In this document: piece by piece, positions 61,022 through 64,000 of the stretch
Layout of the letters: every line of letters starts with the position of its first letter
How positions within the stretch are numbered: the first letter of the stretch is position 1
Assembly (NCBI GenBank): GCA_035626155.1
Contig: DASPOF010000108.1
Location: forward strand, 1 to 64,000
DNA length: 64,000 bases
Source: DASPOF01 sp035626155
Lineage (GTDB): Bacteria; Desulfobacterota; Binatia; Binatales; Binataceae
Direction: 5' to 3'
The notes under the pieces: generated by a model
The model's database searches: none
What the model was told of the DNA's origin: nothing
Seen by the model: only the letters and a program-made list of their open reading frames with translations
Program-made: the position numbers and the translations under genes

Positions 61022-62863
61022 CTAATTCCAGCGAATCGTCTGCTCCGCCTGCTCGGTCTCTTCGAGCCGGCGGCGGTTTGCGGAGCGGATGTCGCTTTGC
61101 GAGAGCATCGCGACCACTTCGGCCGGGTTTTCGCGCTTTACGACCGGCACGCGCCCCATGCGGTGGCGCGCCATCAGATCGACGGCATCGCGCAGAGTGT
61201 TATCCTCGAACACAACCACGCGAGGGCCGCGGACGACCTCGCCGACGCGCGTGCCGGCTGGCGTCACGGGGTCGAGCAAATCGCGCTGGCTCACGACGCC
61301 AACCAGCACCAGGTCGCCATCCAAGACCGGAAAGCCGTGGTGAGCGCTCCCCGGGCGGCCTTCCGCGATCCAGGAACGGATTTCTCCCAAAGTCAGGTCT
61401 GCCCGCAGCGAGACCACCTCGCGCGATGCCACATCACCTACCAATATCTGCGAGAGAAAATCGGCGGTGTAATCCACCGGCACGGGAATGCCCCGCCGGG
61501 CGATCTTTTCGGTCATGATCGTACCTTTCATCAGCAGGCTCGATATCAGGTAGGCAGCAGTGCAACCTGCCGTTAGCGGCAGCAGGGCGAAAGGCTGCAA
61601 GGTAGTCTCGAAGGCGAACACTATCGATGCGAGAAGGGCGCGCGAAGCTCCGGCAAACATCGCGGCCATCCCGATCAGAGCGCACAGCCGCAAATCGAGC
61701 CCGGCGCCCGGAAAAAGCGCGATTGCTCCGCCGCCGATTGCCGCCCCCATCGCGCCGCCGATCGTAAACAGGGGAGCGAGCGTCCCTCCCGAAGTGCCGC
61801 TCGAGAGCGAGACCGCCCAGGAAACAAATTTGAAGATGCAGAGCAGCACCACCGCCCGCTCGGCGAGACCGTCGGAGAGTTCGCGGCTGATGTTGTCGTA
61901 TCCGACGCCCAGGGTCTGAGGAAGCCAGTAGCCGATCGCGCCAACAACCAGCCCACCGAGCGCCGGCCACCACATCCAGTGAATTGGCAACAAGTTAAAA
62001 CCGTCCTCGATAAGGTACACCCAGCGCGTCACTGCAACGGACGCGGCTCCGACGAGGACCCCAAGTAGCACATATGCAATCAGCGCGGTCTGATTCGCCG
62101 GCCCGACGCCGGGCATCGCGAAGATTGGCGCGGAGCCCATGAACTCCATCCTGAGCGCTGTTGCAGCCGCGCTCGCGAACGCGACCGGAATCAGCGAGCG
62201 GGGCCGAAACTCGAACAGAAGCAGCTCGATTGCGAGAAGCACCGCTGACACCGGGCTTCCGAAAGTCGCCGCCATTCCCGCGGCTGCTCCGGCCGACAGT
62301 AGAACCTTCCGCTCGTCGGCGGTCGTCCTGAGCAACTGGCCAATCAGAGAGCCAAGCGCGGCGCCGGTCGCGATGATCGGGCCTTCGGCGCCGAAGGGAC
62401 CGCCGGTGCCTATCGCGATCGCGGCTGAGATCGGCTTGAGGAATGTGACCCGAGGCAGAATCCGGCTTTGATTGCGCAGCACCTGCTCCATCACTTCCGG
62501 GATTCCATGTCCGCGAATCGCCTCCGAGCCGTATCGCGCCATCAAGCCGACGATGAGGCCGCCGATTGCAGGGACGACGATCACGAGCAGTCCGAGCCGG
62601 TTCGCGGCGGGCGAAACGAATTGCGGACTCAGGCGGCCATAAAAGGACAGGTTCGTTATGAGGCCAATCAGGGCGAGCAGAATCCGGGCGGCCAGGCCCG
62701 CCATCAGGCCGATCGCGATCGCGATCAGGGAGAGATGCACGACGCGGCCATCGATCGCGGTCGTGCGCTGAGACGCGATCATCGACTCCAGCGCCGGTCC
62801 CATCGACGGAGCAACCGGCAAGCCCTCGGTGGAAGATGACCGTGCGATGCGCCGCTCGCTCAT
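61022..62863 (-). CDS. ClC-family chloride channel/antiporter with CBS domains
   Basis: A 613-aa membrane protein. Residues about 40-450 are the ClC domain with GHGIPEV, the external-gate Glu in PFGAEGPII, a putative proton Glu in LLFEFRPRSL, and GTSGGTLAP in place of GxFxP. The C-terminal 150 residues contain two CBS motifs (HHGFPVLDGDLVLVGVVSQRDLL and DLMARHRMGRVPVVKREN), which often bind adenine nucleotides to control transport. With the gating Glu residues kept it is more likely a Cl-/H+ exchanger than a channel. It diverges from the response regulator. Confidence 0.9.
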   Translation of the reverse strand: MSERRIARSSSTEGLPVAPSMGPALESMIASQRTTAIDGRVVHLSLIAIAIGLMAGLAARILLALIGLITNLSFYGRLSPQFVSPAANRLGLLVIVVPAIGGLIVGLMARYGSEAIRGHGIPEVMEQVLRNQSRILPRVTFLKPISAAIAIGTGGPFGAEGPIIATGAALGSLIGQLLRTTADERKVLLSAGAAAGMAATFGSPVSAVLLAIELLLFEFRPRSLIPVAFASAAATALRMEFMGSAPIFAMPGVGPANQTALIAYVLLGVLVGAASVAVTRWVYLIEDGFNLLPIHWMWWPALGGLVVGAIGYWLPQTLGVGYDNISRELSDGLAERAVVLLCIFKFVSWAVSLSSGTSGGTLAPLFTIGGAMGAAIGGGAIALFPGAGLDLRLCALIGMAAMFAGASRALLASIVFAFETTLQPFALLPLTAGCTAAYLISSLLMKGTIMTEKIARRGIPVPVDYTADFLSQILVGDVASREVVSLRADLTLGEIRSWIAEGRPGSAHHGFPVLDGDLVLVGVVSQRDLLDPVTPAGTRVGEVVRGPRVVVFEDNTLRDAVDLMARHRMGRVPVVKRENPAEVVAMLSQSDIRSANRRRLEETEQAEQTIRWN

Positions 62864-63255
62864 GTGGAATCACGGGACCCAACGCGGGAAAGTGTGCCGG
62901 TATGATACATTCGGTTGCCTAGCCGAATTGACACATTTGATTCACTAAATGTAGCAACCTTGCCACAAGAAACATTTGCGGCGCGGCTATCTGCGCCTGT
63001 GGACCCGTGCACGGCGCGCAACGCGGCTAATTTGAAACTATTAGTCGATATTGGCCGAATTCCGGCCGTTTCGAAATTCGCCGCTGCTCTCAATGATGAC
63101 TAAGCACGGCTACCGAGCTTATAGCTACAACCAAAATTCAGCCTCGCGGCTGTGGCACGGCAATTGGAAGGGTCTGTCGCAGCGGTGATCGTTGTTTCAC
63201 GCGAGCGTTGCGCGCAGAGCAAACGTTCCAGCAGGACGAAGCCGGAGGCGATCGC
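62864..63255. other. 392-bp divergent intergenic region
   Basis: This is AT-richer than its surroundings. It holds TTGACA (62928-62933) with a weak TAGCAA (62952-62957) for the plus strand, and a TTCGG/CCGAA inverted repeat around 62910-62926. No credible protein-coding or RNA gene is visible; an apparent 62-codon ORF at 62915 has no ribosome-binding site. Confidence 0.5.
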
Positions 63256-63741
63256 ATGGGGTCTCCCAGAAGTGGAATTGGCGAAGAAAAAACCGACGAG
63301 ATCCTGCTCGGCACTGCGGTCAGAATCTTTCTCGTCGAGGACAACCCCGAACACGCCTTCATCGCGCTCACCGTGATGCGGCAGGTGCTGGGCGATGCGA
63401 TCGAGGTGCTTCATGCGCAGACCACCGATGAGGCGCTCGAGATGATCACTCAGTTCACGGAATTCGACCGGCCGGATCTGTTTTTCGTGGACCTGCGCCT
63501 GCCCGACAATGGCGGGTTCGCCGTGCTCTCGGCGGTGCGGGCGAGCGAGGTTTGCTCGACGATTCCGCTGTTCGTGATCACGAGTTCGATTTACGACCGG
63601 GATATCGCGGAGAGCTATGCGCTTGGCGCCTCCGCGGTGCTGTCAAAACCGCTCTCGCGCGGGAAGCTTCGCGAGGAGCTGGCGCGAATCGGCGCGCTGC
63701 CGCGGTCGTCGGTCAACGCCGAGATGACGATCCGGCACTAG
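63256..63741 (+). CDS. Single-domain response regulator
   Basis: A 161-aa receiver-only protein (Rcp/CheY-like). The acidic pocket is E28-D29 (LVEDNPEHAF), the phospho-acceptor Asp79 (FFVDLRLPDNGG), the switch Thr109/Ser110 (LFVITSS) and Lys131 (VLSKPLSRGK). No output domain is present, so it must act through a partner kinase or phosphotransfer protein. ATG 63256 follows GGAGG with a 7-nt spacer; an in-frame TTG at 63208 is less likely. No histidine kinase is in the window. Confidence 0.9.
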   Translation: MGSPRSGIGEEKTDEILLGTAVRIFLVEDNPEHAFIALTVMRQVLGDAIEVLHAQTTDEALEMITQFTEFDRPDLFFVDLRLPDNGGFAVLSAVRASEVCSTIPLFVITSSIYDRDIAESYALGASAVLSKPLSRGKLREELARIGALPRSSVNAEMTIRH

Positions 63742-63771
63742 CGCTGCAACCCTGATTCATGCCTTCCGTAT

Positions 63772-63811
63772 CGGGCGGGTGAGCTTCGGCGACCCCGCCC
63801 GCTTTCCCTTT
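63772..63811 (+). terminator. Probable terminator after the response regulator
   Basis: CGGGCGGG (63772-63779) and CCCGCCCG (63794-63801) form a perfect 8-bp stem with a 14-nt loop, followed by the pyrimidine-rich CTTTCCCTTT (63802-63811). Confidence 0.6.
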
Positions 63812-63839
63812 TGACTGTCCGGTGATCGTCAAATACGAT
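63811..63839 (+). promoter_or_regulatory. Promoter for the last, partial gene
   Basis: TTGACT (63811-63816) and TACGAT (63834-63839) are 17 bp apart. The predicted start at about 63846 gives a 5' leader of roughly 145 nt before ATG 63991. Confidence 0.55.
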
Positions 63840-63990
63840 CCGGGCACAACGGGGAATTCAAGGGTGCGCTGATCATTGACGGGAGACGCGCCCCCCGACG
63901 GCGCCATCCCTCTCGATCGGCGTCCCGACACCCGATTTCGCGCTCTGGTCCGCTCCGGCGGAAATTTATCGCAAGGAGGCGGTCTATCTC

Positions 63991-64000
63991 ATGAAGTTCG
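63991..64000 (+). CDS. Start of a gene that continues beyond the window
   Basis: ATG 63991 is preceded by a perfect Shine-Dalgarno AAGGAGG (63973-63979, spacing 11 nt) and a promoter about 150 bp upstream. Only MKF is visible. Nothing can be said of its function. Confidence 0.5.

Noticed and set aside
62915..63103. 62-codon frame in the ClC/response-regulator gap
   Set aside because: It has a TTG start with no Shine-Dalgarno and no similarity pattern, and it does not look like the coding sequence around it.
1..64000. tRNA, rRNA, CRISPR arrays, transposases or integrases
   Set aside because: I looked for recognisable features of each and found none. Short RNA genes could be missed without a covariance search.

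Overview
The window is GC-rich, gene-dense DNA from a Gram-negative bacterium, probably an uncultured soil-type lineage. Gram-negative features include an outer-membrane DUF1302-type porin, a Wza-like export protein, a Wzi-like capsule protein and a lipoprotein. DUF1302 porins, paired acyl-CoA dehydrogenases and NHL-like secreted proteins next to housekeeping genes would fit Candidatus Binatota/Desulfobacterota-like genomes, but this placement is inference and was not tested. I see no rRNA, tRNA, CRISPR array, transposase or integrase. Most genes sit in short operons with 1-4 bp stop/start overlaps.

Layout. 1-15.3 kb is mostly single genes: the end of a secreted protein, a radical-SAM sulfatase-maturase-like enzyme, an alpha/beta hydrolase, a glycosyltransferase-methyltransferase fusion, a D,D-carboxypeptidase, DNA polymerase X, a Cu+ P-type ATPase, an HSL-type esterase, a thiD-tenA pair (minus strand) and a secreted beta-propeller-like protein with a clear terminator. 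15.9-17.8 kb is a DUF1302 outer-membrane protein followed by a very strong intrinsic terminator.

17.8-44.0 kb is a large exopolysaccharide/capsule locus. It opens with a NusG/RfaH-like antitermination paralogue and a lipoprotein. A 418-bp structured leader follows, then a 961-aa polysaccharide export protein with six SLBB repeats, a lytic transglycosylase, a Wzi-like protein and a Wzz-like chain-length protein. After these come a GT9, five GT4-type or similar transferases, a CgeB-like protein, a Wzx-type flippase, two methyltransferases, a carbamoyltransferase, a GDP-mannose 3,5-epimerase-like enzyme, a WecA-like initiating transferase fused to a CapD-like Rossmann region, a cupin and GDP-mannose 4,6-dehydratase. 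Together these could make, decorate, flip and export a GDP-mannose-derived polymer, but no Wzy polymerase and no Wzc kinase domain is visible.

44.0-64 kb is metabolic and mixed: cobalamin-dependent methionine synthase (metH, minus strand), an NDP-sugar epimerase, a GNAT acetyltransferase, a DUF1499 membrane protein, an APC permease with a cytosolic USP-like tail, hisH-hisF-ribH, a MerR/TPR protein, two small unknown genes, threonine ammonia-lyase, a ferredoxin/zinc-ribbon fusion, two adjacent acyl-CoA dehydrogenases, a ClC channel with CBS domains, a single-domain response regulator, and the first codons of one more gene.

The most interesting signals are the leader of the polysaccharide export gene (a four-way-junction fold, a Shine-Dalgarno that can be sequestered, and a 30-codon leader ORF that overlaps the export gene start as ATGA) next to a NusG paralogue, the ferredoxin-Ala/Pro linker-zinc ribbon protein, a HisF with Gln at the position of catalytic Asp130, and a glycosyltransferase whose conserved N-terminus has no ordinary start codon.
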